Source: Pseudomonas crudilactis
Lineage (GTDB): Bacteria > Pseudomonadota > Gammaproteobacteria > Pseudomonadales > Pseudomonadaceae
Length of the DNA stretch: 64,000 nt
Direction of reading: 5' to 3'
NCBI RefSeq assembly: GCF_013433315.1
Contig: NZ_WXVV01000032.1
Coordinates: forward strand, 1-64,000
Shown piece after piece: positions 9,175 through 17,908 of the stretch. The stretch's first letter is position 1. Each line of letters begins with the position of its first letter. Below the pieces are notes generated by a model, which worked only from the letters and a program-made list of their open reading frames with translations, made no database searches and was not told the origin of the DNA. Made by a program: the position numbers and the translations under genes.

Positions 9175-10311
9175 ATGATCCCCAGAACCTTGTTCAGCTC
9201 CGAGCACGAATTGTTTCGCGACAGCGTACGAACCTTCCTCGAAAAAGAGGCGGTGCCGTTTCATGCGCAATGGGAGAAGCAAGGCTATATCGACCGCAAA
9301 CTCTGGAACAAGGCAGGCGAGGCGGGGATGCTCTGCTCGCACCTGCCGGAAGAGTATGGTGGGTTGGGGGCGGATTTTCTTTACAGCGCGGTGGTGATCG
9401 AGGAGGTCGGTCGATTGGGTTTGACCGGTATTGGTTTCTCGCTGCATTCGGACATTGTCGCGCCGTACATCCTGCATTACGGCAGTGAAGCGCTGAAACA
9501 CAAATACCTGCCTAAACTGGTCTCGGGCGAGATGGTCACGGCCATTGCCATGACCGAGCCGGGCGCCGGTTCCGATCTGCAAGGTGTGAAGACCACCGCT
9601 GTTCTGGACGGTGACGAATATGTGATCAACGGTTCGAAAACCTTTATCACCAACGGCTTTCTGGCGGACTTGGTGATCGTGGTCGCCAAGACCGACCCGA
9701 AGGCCGGCGCCAAGGGCACCAGCCTGTTTCTGGTGGAAGCGAATACGCCGGGCTTCGACAAGGGCAAGCGCCTGGAGAAGGTCGGCATGAAGGCGCAGGA
9801 CACCTCCGAGTTGTTCTTTCAGGATGTGCGCGTGCCCAAGGAAAACCTGCTGGGGCAGGCCGGGGCAGGGTTTGCTTATCTGATGCAGGAGTTGCCGCAA
9901 GAGCGTCTGACGGTGGCCATTGGCGGTTTGGCCTCAGCCGAAGCGGCGTTGCAGTGGACGTTGGACTACACCCGTGATCGCAAGGCCTTCGGCAAAGCGA
10001 TTGCCGACTTTCAGAACACGCGCTTCAAGCTGGCAGAAATGGCCACCGAGATTCAGATCGGCCGAGTCTTCGTCGACAAATGTCTGGAACTGCACCTGCA
10101 AGGCAAGCTGGATGTGCCAACTGCGGCGATGGCGAAATACTGGGGCACTGACCTGCAATGCAAGGTGCTCGACGAGTGCGTGCAGTTGCATGGCGGTTAC
10201 GGCTTCATGTGGGAGTACCCGGTGGCCCGGGCGTGGGCGGATGCGCGCGTGCAGCGGATTTATGCCGGCACCAATGAAATCATGAAGGAGATCATTGCGC
10301 GCTCGCTTTGA
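9175..10311 (+). CDS. Acyl-CoA dehydrogenase
   Basis: This 378-residue FAD flavoprotein of the short/medium-chain acyl-CoA dehydrogenase family oxidises acyl-CoA to enoyl-CoA. It shows the signature AMTEPGAGSDLQG in the middle domain, the C-terminal YGFMWEYPVARAWADARV and the terminal IYAGTNEIMKEIIARSL. AAAGAAAGGTG provides a ribosome site before the ATG at 9175. It resembles long-chain or isovaleryl-like members, but chain-length specificity cannot be settled by eye. It is divergent from the GlxA-type regulator. Confidence 0.92.
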   Translation: MIPRTLFSSEHELFRDSVRTFLEKEAVPFHAQWEKQGYIDRKLWNKAGEAGMLCSHLPEEYGGLGADFLYSAVVIEEVGRLGLTGIGFSLHSDIVAPYILHYGSEALKHKYLPKLVSGEMVTAIAMTEPGAGSDLQGVKTTAVLDGDEYVINGSKTFITNGFLADLVIVVAKTDPKAGAKGTSLFLVEANTPGFDKGKRLEKVGMKAQDTSELFFQDVRVPKENLLGQAGAGFAYLMQELPQERLTVAIGGLASAEAALQWTLDYTRDRKAFGKAIADFQNTRFKLAEMATEIQIGRVFVDKCLELHLQGKLDVPTAAMAKYWGTDLQCKVLDECVQLHGGYGFMWEYPVARAWADARVQRIYAGTNEIMKEIIARSL

Positions 10312-10333
10312 TCTTCGCTGCATTGGCTGGCCT

Positions 10334-10398
10334 CTTCGTGAGCAGGCTCGCTCCCACAGGGGATCACCGTACCTGTGGGCGCGAGCCTGCTCGCGAAG
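10334..10398. repeat. Paired REP palindromes
   Basis: The units cttcgtgagcaggctcgctc and gcgagcctgctcgcgaag form an inverted pair between two convergent genes. The left unit has one mismatch (cgtg for cgcg). Confidence 0.8.
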
Positions 10399-10412
10399 CT
10401 TTTAACGGTCGA

Positions 10413-11453
10413 TCAAGGCGCAGGATTCGGATGATCCTTGTGAATCGCCTCAATCCCTGCCAGCACTTCATCGGAAAGCTTCAGATCGAAACTGGCAATG
10501 TTGCTGTCCAGTTGCTCAAGCGTCGTTGCCCCAATGATATTGCTGGTGACAAACGGTTGCTGAGTCACAAAAGCCAAAGCCATCTGCGCCGGATCCAGGC
10601 CATGTTCATGGGCCAGTGCCACATAGCGGCTGCACGCTGCTTCCGACTGCGCATTGAAATAGCGGCTGAAGCGGCTGTAGAGACTCAGACGACCTTTCGG
10701 CGGGCGAGCGCCACCCTCGTACTTGCCTGAGAGGAAACCAAACGCCAGCGGCGAATAGGCGAGCAAGCCGCATTGTTCGCGGATGGCGATTTCCGCCAGA
10801 CCCACCTCGAAGCTGCGGTTGAGCAGGTTGTACGGGTTCTGGATCGACACCGCACGCGGCCAGCCACGGGCTTCGGCCAGCGCCAGAAAACGCATGGTGC
10901 CCCACGGGGTTTCGTTGGACAGGCCAATGTGGCGGATCTTGCCGGCCTTTACTTGCTCGTCGAGCGCCTCAAGGGTGTCTTCGAGCGGGGTCAGGTTGGC
11001 TTCGATCTTGTGTTTGTAGCCCAGCTGTCCGAAAAAGTTGGTGCTGCGCTCCGGCCAGTGCAGTTGATACAGATCGATGTAGTCGGTCTGCAGGCGCTCG
11101 AGGCTGGCATCCACCGCTGCGGTGATGTGCTGCCGGTTGTGACGCAGGTTTTTGTCGCGAATGTAGTCGATGGTGTTGCCGGGTCCGGCAATCTTGCTGG
11201 CGAGGATCCAGTCGGCACGGTCGCCGCGACTTTTGAAGTAATTGCCGATATAGCGCTCGGTGGTGGCGTAGGTTTCGGCTTTCGGCGGCACCGGGTACAT
11301 CTCGGCGGTGTCGATGAAATTGATCCCGGCCTCTTTGGCCCTTTCTATCTGCGCGAAGGCTTCAGCTTCAGTGTTTTGCTCGCCCCAGGTCATGGTGCCG
11401 AGGCAGATTGCACTCACGTTCAGGTCGGTACGGCCTAGCTGGCGATAGTCCAT
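10413..11453 (-). CDS. tas: NADP(H)-dependent aldo-keto reductase, Tas-like
   Basis: The 346-residue protein has the exact length of E. coli Tas and keeps its runs LGTMTWGEQN, IDTAEMYPVPP, LYQLHWPERSTNFFG, NPYNLLNRSFEVGLAE and the C-terminal PAP. The catalytic Tyr lies in AEMYP, with Lys in ASKI. The ATG at 11453 has CAAGGAGC upstream and is preferred to an ATG 54 bp earlier that adds a non-family extension. It is probably a cytoplasmic carbonyl reductase; the physiological substrate is unknown. Confidence 0.9.
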   Translation of the reverse strand: MDYRQLGRTDLNVSAICLGTMTWGEQNTEAEAFAQIERAKEAGINFIDTAEMYPVPPKAETYATTERYIGNYFKSRGDRADWILASKIAGPGNTIDYIRDKNLRHNRQHITAAVDASLERLQTDYIDLYQLHWPERSTNFFGQLGYKHKIEANLTPLEDTLEALDEQVKAGKIRHIGLSNETPWGTMRFLALAEARGWPRAVSIQNPYNLLNRSFEVGLAEIAIREQCGLLAYSPLAFGFLSGKYEGGARPPKGRLSLYSRFSRYFNAQSEAACSRYVALAHEHGLDPAQMALAFVTQQPFVTSNIIGATTLEQLDSNIASFDLKLSDEVLAGIEAIHKDHPNPAP

Positions 11454-11628
11454 CGGGTGCTCCTTGGGCAAAACAATCATAAAAGCAGGTTGAAATATTT
11501 TTCGCAATCTGCATAATTGCCGACCTCTTTCTGCAGTGGAAGTGATGCGCCGCCGCCGAAGAATCTTGCCGTTGAACGGACGCGCCGACCCGAGCCCCCG
11601 AAAGCGTCTGTATCCGGCTGCCTTTGAC

Positions 11629-11657
11629 TTGTCAAAGTACGCACTATTCAGTAAGAT
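11629..11657 (+). promoter_or_regulatory. Predicted sigma-70 promoter for rplM-rpsI
   Basis: TTGTCA (11629-11634) and TAAGAT (11652-11657) are 17 bp apart, about 40 bp before the rplM ATG. Confidence 0.5.
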
Positions 11658-11698
11658 CCGCCGTCTAATTTACAGGGCGGCCCCTGAGGCTATAAAGA

Positions 11699-12127
11699 AT
11701 GAAAACTTTTACTGCTAAACCGGAAACAGTAAAGCGCGACTGGTTTGTCGTCGACGCTGCTGGTCAGACCCTGGGTCGTCTGGCCACCGAAATCGCGAGC
11801 CGTCTGCGTGGCAAGCACAAGCCTGAGTACACTCCTCACGTTGACACCGGCGACTACATCGTCGTAATCAATGCTGAGCAGATTCGTGTTACCGGTGCTA
11901 AAACCACTGACAAAATGTACTACTCCCACTCCGGTTTCCCGGGCGGCATCAAGTCGATCAACTTTGAAAAGCTGATCGCTAAAGCCCCTGAGCGCGTGAT
12001 CGAGACCGCGGTTAAAGGCATGCTGCCTAAAAACCCACTGGGTCGCGACATGTACCGTAAGCTGAAAGTCTATGCGGGCGCTGCACACCCACATACTGCT
12101 CAGCAGCCCCAAGAACTGAAGTTTTAA
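11699..12127 (+). CDS. rplM: 50S ribosomal protein L13
   Basis: This 142-residue protein begins MKTFTAKPETVKRDW and carries the L13 signature region KGMLPKNPLGRDMYRKLKVY near the C-terminus. It is the full usual length, with no anomalies. It is the first gene of the conserved rplM-rpsI pair, with 14 bp between the genes. Confidence 0.98.
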   Translation: MKTFTAKPETVKRDWFVVDAAGQTLGRLATEIASRLRGKHKPEYTPHVDTGDYIVVINAEQIRVTGAKTTDKMYYSHSGFPGGIKSINFEKLIAKAPERVIETAVKGMLPKNPLGRDMYRKLKVYAGAAHPHTAQQPQELKF

Positions 12128-12141
12128 CGGAATAGTACATT

Positions 12142-12534
12142 ATGTCGGCGACTCAAAATTACGGCACTGGCCGTCGCAAGACCGCAACCGCACGCGTTTT
12201 CCTGCGTCCGGGTACTGGTAACATCTCCATCAACAACCGTTCGCTGGAAAACTTCTTCGGCCGTGAAACTGCCCGCATGGTAGTTCGCCAGCCGCTGGAG
12301 CTGACTGAGACTGTCGAGAAGTTCGACATCTACGTCACCGTGATCGGCGGTGGTGTAAGTGGTCAAGCTGGCGCAATCCGCCACGGCATCACTCGCGCTC
12401 TGATGGACTACGACGAAACCCTGCGTGGCGCTCTGCGCAAAGCTGGCTTCGTTACTCGCGACGCCCGTGAAGTTGAACGTAAGAAAGTTGGTCTGCGTAA
12501 AGCGCGTAAGCGTCCGCAGTACTCGAAGCGTTAA
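12142..12534 (+). CDS. rpsI: 30S ribosomal protein S9
   Basis: The 130-residue protein begins MSATQNYGTGRRKTATARVF and ends in the conserved basic tail RKARKRPQYSKR that reaches the ribosomal P site. It contains the GGGVSGQAGAIRHGI signature. It is cotranscribed with rplM and followed by a terminator. Confidence 0.98.
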   Translation: MSATQNYGTGRRKTATARVFLRPGTGNISINNRSLENFFGRETARMVVRQPLELTETVEKFDIYVTVIGGGVSGQAGAIRHGITRALMDYDETLRGALRKAGFVTRDAREVERKKVGLRKARKRPQYSKR

Positions 12535-12556
12535 TTCCGCTTCCACGTTCAAAAAG

Positions 12557-12591
12557 AACGCCCGCCTCCTCACGGAAGCGGGCGTTTTTTT
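12557..12591 (+). terminator. Terminator after rpsI
   Basis: The stem aacgcccgc / gcgggcgtt is followed by a T-run. Confidence 0.88.
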
Positions 12592-12804
12592 ATGCCTGTG
12601 ATTTATCAAAGAATTGCGCTGCGACAACTTGCCACTTCCGTAGACCCCCTATACTGCAAGGCTTGAGGGTAAGAGCTCCGGGTAATTCCCTTGTCAGAAT
12701 TGGGGCTTTTCATTACCATCTCGGCAAAATTTTTATAAGTAACATTGATTTATTTAGTAGATGCCTGATTTAACAGGCCACAAAAGCTGATGGGAGAGGA
12801 CTGA

Positions 12805-13398
12805 ATGAGCAATGACGGCGTGAATGCAGGCCGGCGTCGCTTCTTGGTAGCAGCCACATCCGTGGTGGGTGCTGCAGGAGCGGTGGGGGCTGCGGTCCCG
12901 TTCGTGGGGTCATGGTTTCCCAGTGCCAAGGCGAAAGCCGCTGGTGCACCGGTGAAAGTGAATGTCAGCAAAATCGAGCCAGGACAGCAGATGATTGCTG
13001 AATGGCGCGGCCAGCCGGTGTTCATTGTTCGTCGTACCGAGGAAATCCTGGGGAATCTCAAGAAGATCGAAGGCCAGCTCTCCGATCCAACCTCCAAAAA
13101 CTCCACGCAACCTACCTATGTCGACCCTGAAGTGCGCTCGATCAAGCCGGAAATTCTGCTGCTGATCGGGATCTGCACACACCTGGGTTGCTCACCAACT
13201 TTCCGTCCCGAAGTGGCACCTGCGGATCTCGGTAAAGACTGGGTCGGTGGCTATTTCTGCCCTTGCCACGGTTCTCACTACGATCTGGCTGGCCGCGTCT
13301 ACAAGTCGCAACCTGCGCCTTTGAACCTGCCAGTTCCCCCGCATTCCTATGAGACCGATGACCTGATTGTCATTGGCGTCGATACGGAGAAAGCGTGA
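12805..13398 (+). CDS. petA: Ubiquinol-cytochrome c reductase Rieske iron-sulfur subunit
   Basis: This 197-residue protein has an N-terminal twin-arginine-type signal anchor (RRRFLVAATSVVG) followed by a membrane helix. Rieske box I is CTHLGC (from Cys124) and box II is CPCHGSH (from Cys152), providing Cys/His ligands to the 2Fe-2S cluster and the disulfide pair. It moves electrons from ubiquinol to cytochrome c1 in complex III. It is first in petABC; its stop codon overlaps the petB start by one base. GGGAGAGGA lies before the ATG. Confidence 0.97.
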   Translation: MSNDGVNAGRRRFLVAATSVVGAAGAVGAAVPFVGSWFPSAKAKAAGAPVKVNVSKIEPGQQMIAEWRGQPVFIVRRTEEILGNLKKIEGQLSDPTSKNSTQPTYVDPEVRSIKPEILLLIGICTHLGCSPTFRPEVAPADLGKDWVGGYFCPCHGSHYDLAGRVYKSQPAPLNLPVPPHSYETDDLIVIGVDTEKA

Positions 13399-14609
13399 TG
13401 AGCAAGTTCATGGATTGGGTTGATGCGCGCTTCCCTGCGACCAAAATGTGGGAAGACCATCTCAGCAAGTATTACGCTCCAAAAAACTTCAACTTCTTCT
13501 ACTTCTTCGGCTCCCTGGCGCTGCTGGTGCTGGTGAATCAGATCGTCACCGGTGTCTGGCTGACGATGAGTTACACGCCGTCGGCAGAAGAAGCCTTCGC
13601 TTCCGTTGAATACATCATGCGTGACGTCGAGTACGGCTCGATCCTGCGTCTGCTGCACTCGACCGGTGCTTCGGCGTTCTTCATCGTGGTTTATCTGCAC
13701 ATGTTCCGTGGTCTGCTCTACGGCTCCTATCAGAAGCCGCGTGAGCTGGTCTGGGTCTTCGGCATGCTGATTTATCTGGCGCTGATGGCCGAAGCCTTCA
13801 TGGGGTATCTGCTGCCGTGGGGCCAGATGTCGTACTGGGGTGCCCAGGTGATCATCTCGCTGTTCGGTGCGATTCCGGTGATCGGCAACGACCTGACCCA
13901 GTGGATTCGTGGTGACTATCTGATCTCCGGGATCACCCTGAACCGCTTCTTTGCCTTGCACGTTGTCGCGCTGCCGATCGTGATTCTCGGTCTGGTGGTG
14001 CTGCACATTCTGGCGCTGCACGAAGTCGGTTCGAACAACCCTGACGGCGTCGACATCAAGAAGCACAAAGACGAAAACGGCATCCCGCTGGATGGTATCG
14101 CCTTCCACCCGTACTACACCGTGAAGGACATTGTCGGTGTTGTGGTGTTCCTGTTTATCTTCTGCTTCATTGTGTTCTTCTTCCCGGAAATGGGCGGTTA
14201 CTTCCTCGAAAAGCCAAACTTTGAGCAAGCCAACCCGTTCAAGACGCCAGAACACATTGCCCCGGTCTGGTACTTCACGCCGTTCTACGCAATCCTGCGT
14301 GCGATCCCGGACAAACTCATGGGTGTTATCGCCATGGGCGCGGCGATTGCGGTGCTGTTCGTACTGCCATGGCTGGATCGCAGCCCGGTCAAATCGATGC
14401 GCTACAAAGGCTGGATGAGCAAGATCTGGCTGGTGGTGTTCTGCATTTCGTTCGTGATTCTCGGCATTCTCGGTGTGCTTGCGCCGACGCCGGAGCGAAC
14501 CTTGCTGTCGCAGGTCTGCACCTTCCTGTACTTCGCCTACTTCATTCTGATGCCGTTCTACACCAGGCTCGAGAAGACCAAACCGGTTCCGGAAAGGGTG
14601 ACTGGCTGA
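13398..14609 (+). CDS. petB: Cytochrome b of the bc1 complex
   Basis: This 403-residue polytopic membrane protein has the fused length (b6 plus subunit IV) typical of proteobacterial cytochrome b. Heme-ligating His pairs lie in RLLHSTGASAFFIVVYLHMFRG and in the FALHVVALP and VVLHILALHEVG segments. The Qo-site motif PEW is represented by PVWYFTPFY. The start is the ATG at 13398, overlapping the petA stop; a GTG three bases earlier is in frame. Confidence 0.97.
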   Translation: MSKFMDWVDARFPATKMWEDHLSKYYAPKNFNFFYFFGSLALLVLVNQIVTGVWLTMSYTPSAEEAFASVEYIMRDVEYGSILRLLHSTGASAFFIVVYLHMFRGLLYGSYQKPRELVWVFGMLIYLALMAEAFMGYLLPWGQMSYWGAQVIISLFGAIPVIGNDLTQWIRGDYLISGITLNRFFALHVVALPIVILGLVVLHILALHEVGSNNPDGVDIKKHKDENGIPLDGIAFHPYYTVKDIVGVVVFLFIFCFIVFFFPEMGGYFLEKPNFEQANPFKTPEHIAPVWYFTPFYAILRAIPDKLMGVIAMGAAIAVLFVLPWLDRSPVKSMRYKGWMSKIWLVVFCISFVILGILGVLAPTPERTLLSQVCTFLYFAYFILMPFYTRLEKTKPVPERVTG

Positions 14610-15391
14610 TGAAAAAGTTATTTTTTGCTCTGATTTTTGCTGCGTTGCCTGTGCTGTCTTTCGCCGCTGAACACGGTGGTCCGGAGCTGGAAAAAGTCGA
14701 CATCGATGTCTCCGATAAAGCTGCCTTGCAGGACGGTGCGCGCACCTTCGCCAACTATTGCATGGGTTGCCACAGCGCCAAGTTCCAGCGTTACGAACGG
14801 GTTGCCGATGATCTCGGCGTGCCGCACGAACTGATGCTGGAGAAGTTGGTGTTCACCGGCGCCAAGATCGGTGATCACATGACCATCGGTATGCAGCCGG
14901 CGGACGCCAAGACCTGGTTCGGCGCGGCACCACCGGATCTGACTCTGGTCGCTCGTGTGCGTGGCACTGATTGGCTCTACGGTTACCTGAAGTCGTTCTA
15001 CGAAGATCCGGCACGCCCATGGGGCGTGAACAACAAGGTCTTCCCGAACGTCGGCATGCCTAACGTGCTGGTCGGCCTGCAGGGTCGTCAGGTCGTGGGT
15101 TGCAAGCAGGTGCAGATCGTCGAAGACGGCAAGAAGCAATATGATCCGCTGACCGGCACGCCTCTGACCCATGAAGCGTGCGATCAACTGACCATCGTGC
15201 CGAAATCCGGTGCTCTGAACGAAGAGCAGTTCGATGAGAAGGTCAAGAATCTGGTAACCTTCCTGGCTTACTCGGCTAACCCGGTTAAGCTGCAACATCA
15301 GCGCATCGGTACTTATGTCTTGCTGTACCTGGCGTTCTTCTTTGTGTTCGCCTACCTGCTCAAGCGTGAATACTGGAAAGACGTGCACTGA
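14609..15391 (+). CDS. petC: Cytochrome c1 of the bc1 complex
   Basis: The protein has 260 residues, with a signal peptide (about residues 1-21, ending SFAA), a covalent heme site CMGCH (residues 51-55), a methionine-bearing FPNVGMPNVL region for the axial ligand, and a C-terminal membrane anchor (YVLLYLAFFFVFAYLLKREYW). It passes electrons from the Rieske protein to soluble cytochrome c. It begins at the last base of the petB stop (one-base overlap), indicating translational coupling. Confidence 0.97.
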   Translation: MKKLFFALIFAALPVLSFAAEHGGPELEKVDIDVSDKAALQDGARTFANYCMGCHSAKFQRYERVADDLGVPHELMLEKLVFTGAKIGDHMTIGMQPADAKTWFGAAPPDLTLVARVRGTDWLYGYLKSFYEDPARPWGVNNKVFPNVGMPNVLVGLQGRQVVGCKQVQIVEDGKKQYDPLTGTPLTHEACDQLTIVPKSGALNEEQFDEKVKNLVTFLAYSANPVKLQHQRIGTYVLLYLAFFFVFAYLLKREYWKDVH

Positions 15392-15415
15392 TACGCTTCA
15401 AGCATTGCTGTTAAT

Positions 15416-15499
15416 CGCGCGCGCCCAAGGGCGCCTCCGATAGCGCAACTCTGGTCAGCCAGACGTTGCGGGAGGCGCCCTCTGGGCGCGCGCGTTTTT
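15416..15499 (+). terminator. Long hairpin between petC and sspA, probable terminator
   Basis: The arms 15416-15438 and 15471-15494 pair over 23 positions with one bulge (gcgcgcccaagggcgcctcc against its complement). The enclosed sequence continues the helix with CGCAAC/GTTGCG and TCTGG/CCAGA around a TCAG loop. Five T follow at 15495. It lies 24 bp past the petC stop and 37 bp before sspA. Confidence 0.75.
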
Positions 15500-15536
15500 C
15501 CGGTTCCGACAAATTCAACAAGCGAGGAGGATCGCC

Positions 15537-16154
15537 ATGGGCGTGACCAATCGGTTGGCCTGTTACTCCGACCCCGCCGACCACTATTCCCACCGAGTGC
15601 GCATCGTGCTTGCAGAGAAGGGTGTCAGCGCCGAGATCATTTATGTGGAAGCTGGTCGCCAGCCGCCTAAACTGATTGAGGTAAACCCTTACGGCAGTCT
15701 GCCGACGCTGGTCGATCGTGACCTGGCGTTGTGGGAGTCGACCGTGGTGATGGAATATCTGGATGAGCGTTACCCGCATCCGCCATTGATGCCGGTTTAT
15801 CCGGTGGCGCGTGCCAACAGTCGTCTGCTGATTCACCGTATTCAGCGTGACTGGTGTGGTCTGGTGGATCTGATCCTGGATCCGAAGAGCAAGGAGGCCG
15901 CGCGAGTCGTGGCGCGCAAGGAATTGCGTGAAAGCCTGACGGGCGTGTCGCCGCTGTTTGCCGACAAGCCGTTTTTCCTCAGTGAGGAACAAAGTCTGGT
16001 GGATTGCTGCCTATTGCCAATACTCTGGCGTTTGCCGATTCTGGGTATTGAACTGCCGCGGCCAGCCAAGCCGCTGCTTGATTATATGGAGCGCTCGTTT
16101 GCGCGTGAGGCTTTCCAGGCGAGTCTGTCTGGTGTCGAACGCGATATGCGCTAA
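15537..16154 (+). CDS. sspA: Stringent starvation protein A
   Basis: This 205-residue glutathione-S-transferase-fold protein has an N-terminal thioredoxin-like domain (LACYSDPADHYSHRVRIVLAEKG, VNPYGSLPTLVDRDL, WESTVVMEYLDERYPHPPLMP) and a C-terminal helical domain. SspA binds RNA polymerase and alters transcription in starvation and stress; it has no GST activity in known cases. GGAGGA precedes the ATG at 15537. It is followed by sspB after 16 bp, the standard pairing. Confidence 0.95.
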   Translation: MGVTNRLACYSDPADHYSHRVRIVLAEKGVSAEIIYVEAGRQPPKLIEVNPYGSLPTLVDRDLALWESTVVMEYLDERYPHPPLMPVYPVARANSRLLIHRIQRDWCGLVDLILDPKSKEAARVVARKELRESLTGVSPLFADKPFFLSEEQSLVDCCLLPILWRLPILGIELPRPAKPLLDYMERSFAREAFQASLSGVERDMR

Positions 16155-16170
16155 GGCTTAAGGAGCCGCT

Positions 16171-16584
16171 ATGAACTCCAGTCGACCTTATCTGGTCCGC
16201 GCGCTCTACGAGTGGATTGTTGATAACGATTGCACCCCGCACATGCTGGTCAATTCCGAATACCCGGCGGTGCAGGTACCGCAGGGTTTCGCCAGTGACG
16301 GGCAGATCGTCCTGAACATCTCCCCCAGTGCCGTGCGTCATCTGCACATGGACAACGACGTGGTGACCTTCGAAGGTCGCTTTGGTGGCGTCCCGCACAG
16401 CCTGTACGTGCCGATCAGCGCGATCCTGGGTATTTACGCCCGGGAGAACGGTCAGGGCATGGTGTTCGATATCGAGTCACCAATGGATGACGAAGATGAC
16501 ATTGAGCCGGATGACGACCTGCCGCCACCAGATAGCGAGCCACCGCGCCCTAGCGGCCGGCCAAGCCTGAAAGTGGTGAAGTAA
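16171..16584 (+). CDS. sspB: ClpXP protease specificity-enhancing factor SspB
   Basis: The protein has 137 residues. Residues 1-110 form the ssrA-tag-binding domain (SSRPYLVRALYEWIVDN, VPQGFASDGQIVLNISPSAV, PISAILGIYARENGQGM). A long acidic linker (DDEDDIEPDDDLPPP) leads to the C-terminal ClpX-binding peptide RPSLKVVK. The adaptor delivers ssrA-tagged and other substrates to ClpXP. It is cotranscribed with sspA. Confidence 0.95.
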   Translation: MNSSRPYLVRALYEWIVDNDCTPHMLVNSEYPAVQVPQGFASDGQIVLNISPSAVRHLHMDNDVVTFEGRFGGVPHSLYVPISAILGIYARENGQGMVFDIESPMDDEDDIEPDDDLPPPDSEPPRPSGRPSLKVVK

Positions 16585-16617
16585 TAAAAAAGGCGATCCA
16601 GATGGATCGCCTTTTTT
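16585..16617. terminator. Bidirectional terminator between sspB and dolP
   Basis: The stem aggcgatcc / ggatcgcct has an A-run on the left and six T on the right, serving convergent sspB and dolP. Confidence 0.88.
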
Positions 16618-16635
16618 GTGCGCGCGTTTCGGCTG

Positions 16636-17214
16636 TCAGTCGATGTATTCGAACAGCTTCACGATTTTCTGTACGCCAGAAACGCCCTGTACCAGGTTGG
16701 TTGCCTGAGTGGCTTCCTGTTTGGTCAGCAGGCCCAGCAGGTAGACGATGCCGTTCTCGGTCACTACCTTGATGCGCGAGCCAGGGATGCTGGCGTCGGT
16801 GAGCATCTGGGTCTTGATCTTGGACGTCAACCAGGTGTCGTTCTGGCGTGCCAGGAAGCCGGACGGCGGTATCACTTGCAGTTCGTTATGAACGGTTTTA
16901 ACCCGCTGGACGGCGGCTGCCGCTTGCTCGGCCTTGGCTTTCAAATCTGCGCGAGGCGTTTGACCGGCCAGTAAAACCACGCCGTTGAAACTGGTGACGA
17001 CGATGTGCGAATCGTTGTCCAGGGCCGGGTCGGCTTTGGCCACGTTTACACCCACTTTGGTTTCGATCAACGAGTCGTCGATCTTGCTGCCGAAGGTGCG
17101 GGTACCGCGGTCGTCATCGATCGGCGCTTCACGGCTGGCATTCACCACCGAGGTGCAGCCGCTGATGCCGAGGCACAGGGTCAAGGCCAGAAGGCCAAGG
17201 CGATTAGGGGTCAT
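16636..17214 (-). CDS. dolP: BON-domain outer-membrane lipoprotein DolP (YraP)
   Basis: This 192-residue protein has a lipoprotein signal with lipobox GISGC, followed by two BON domains (about residues 47-115 and 125-190; SHIVVTSFNGVVLLAGQTP and SRIKVVTENGIVYLLGLLT). In E. coli DolP supports outer-membrane integrity and localises to the division site. It starts with an ATGA overlap at the end of gmhA and is the last gene of the lpoA-yraN-gmhA-dolP operon, an order conserved with E. coli yraM-yraN-diaA-yraP. Confidence 0.92.
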   Translation of the reverse strand: MTPNRLGLLALTLCLGISGCTSVVNASREAPIDDDRGTRTFGSKIDDSLIETKVGVNVAKADPALDNDSHIVVTSFNGVVLLAGQTPRADLKAKAEQAAAAVQRVKTVHNELQVIPPSGFLARQNDTWLTSKIKTQMLTDASIPGSRIKVVTENGIVYLLGLLTKQEATQATNLVQGVSGVQKIVKLFEYID

Positions 17215-17804
17215 TCTTCACTCCCGAACAGTTGGCTGTCGATCAGATCGCAGAGGCAATGGATCGCCAGCAAGTGGACTTCTTGAATACGTGCAGTGAC
17301 ATTGGCCGGTACGCGAATCTCGACGTCCTCGGGCAACAGCAGCGAAGCCATGCCGCCGCCATCGCGTCCGGTCAAAGCTACGACAATCATTTCGCGATCA
17401 TGTGCGGCCTGGATCGCTTGAATAATGTTCGCCGAGTTACCGCTGGTCGAAATCGCAAGCAAGACGTCGCCCGGCTGGCCGAGCGCGCGGATCTGTTTGG
17501 AGAACACTTCGTTGTAGCTGTAGTCGTTGGCGATCGAGGTGATCGTCGAGGTGTCGGTGGTCAGGGCGATAGCCGGCAGGCTCGGACGCTCGCGCTCGAA
17601 GCGGTTGAGCAGCTCCGAAGAGAAGTGCTGGGCATCGCCGGCCGAGCCGCCATTGCCGCACGAAAGCATTTTGCCTTCGTTGAGCAGGGCGTTGACCATG
17701 ATCTGGCTGGCTTGCTCGATGTGCGGTGCAAGTACGTCCATCGCCTGTTGCTTGGTGTCGATACTGGCCTGGAAAAGCTGGCGAATTCGGGATTGCATGT
17801 CCAT
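17211..17804 (-). CDS. gmhA: SIS-domain phosphoheptose isomerase / DnaA initiator-associating protein (GmhA/DiaA-like)
   Basis: The protein has 197 residues from the ATG at 17804 (MDMQSRIRQLF). It has a SIS domain with SCGNGGSAGDAQHFSSEL and ISTSGNSANIIQAI, and closely matches the Pseudomonas protein annotated GmhA. The position between yraN and dolP is that of E. coli diaA, whose product controls DnaA. Both names are therefore defensible: sedoheptulose-7-phosphate isomerase for LPS heptose, or a DnaA partner. The length favours neither. The upstream in-frame extension to 17999 lacks family likeness. Confidence 0.88.
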   Translation of the reverse strand: MDMQSRIRQLFQASIDTKQQAMDVLAPHIEQASQIMVNALLNEGKMLSCGNGGSAGDAQHFSSELLNRFERERPSLPAIALTTDTSTITSIANDYSYNEVFSKQIRALGQPGDVLLAISTSGNSANIIQAIQAAHDREMIVVALTGRDGGGMASLLLPEDVEIRVPANVTARIQEVHLLAIHCLCDLIDSQLFGSEE

Positions 17805-17908
17805 CTGTGTGACCTTAAGTAGCGCGGCTGTCCGGCACATGAATGTGCAGCCCGCAAAGCAAAGAGCAAAATTTGTCGGTGGGATTGTCCGGGTCGCAAC
17901 GCCGCCGA

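Noticed and set aside
10308..10730. 140-codon plus-strand frame across the REP pair and the tas 3' end
   Set aside because: It is antisense to tas and runs through a REP palindrome.
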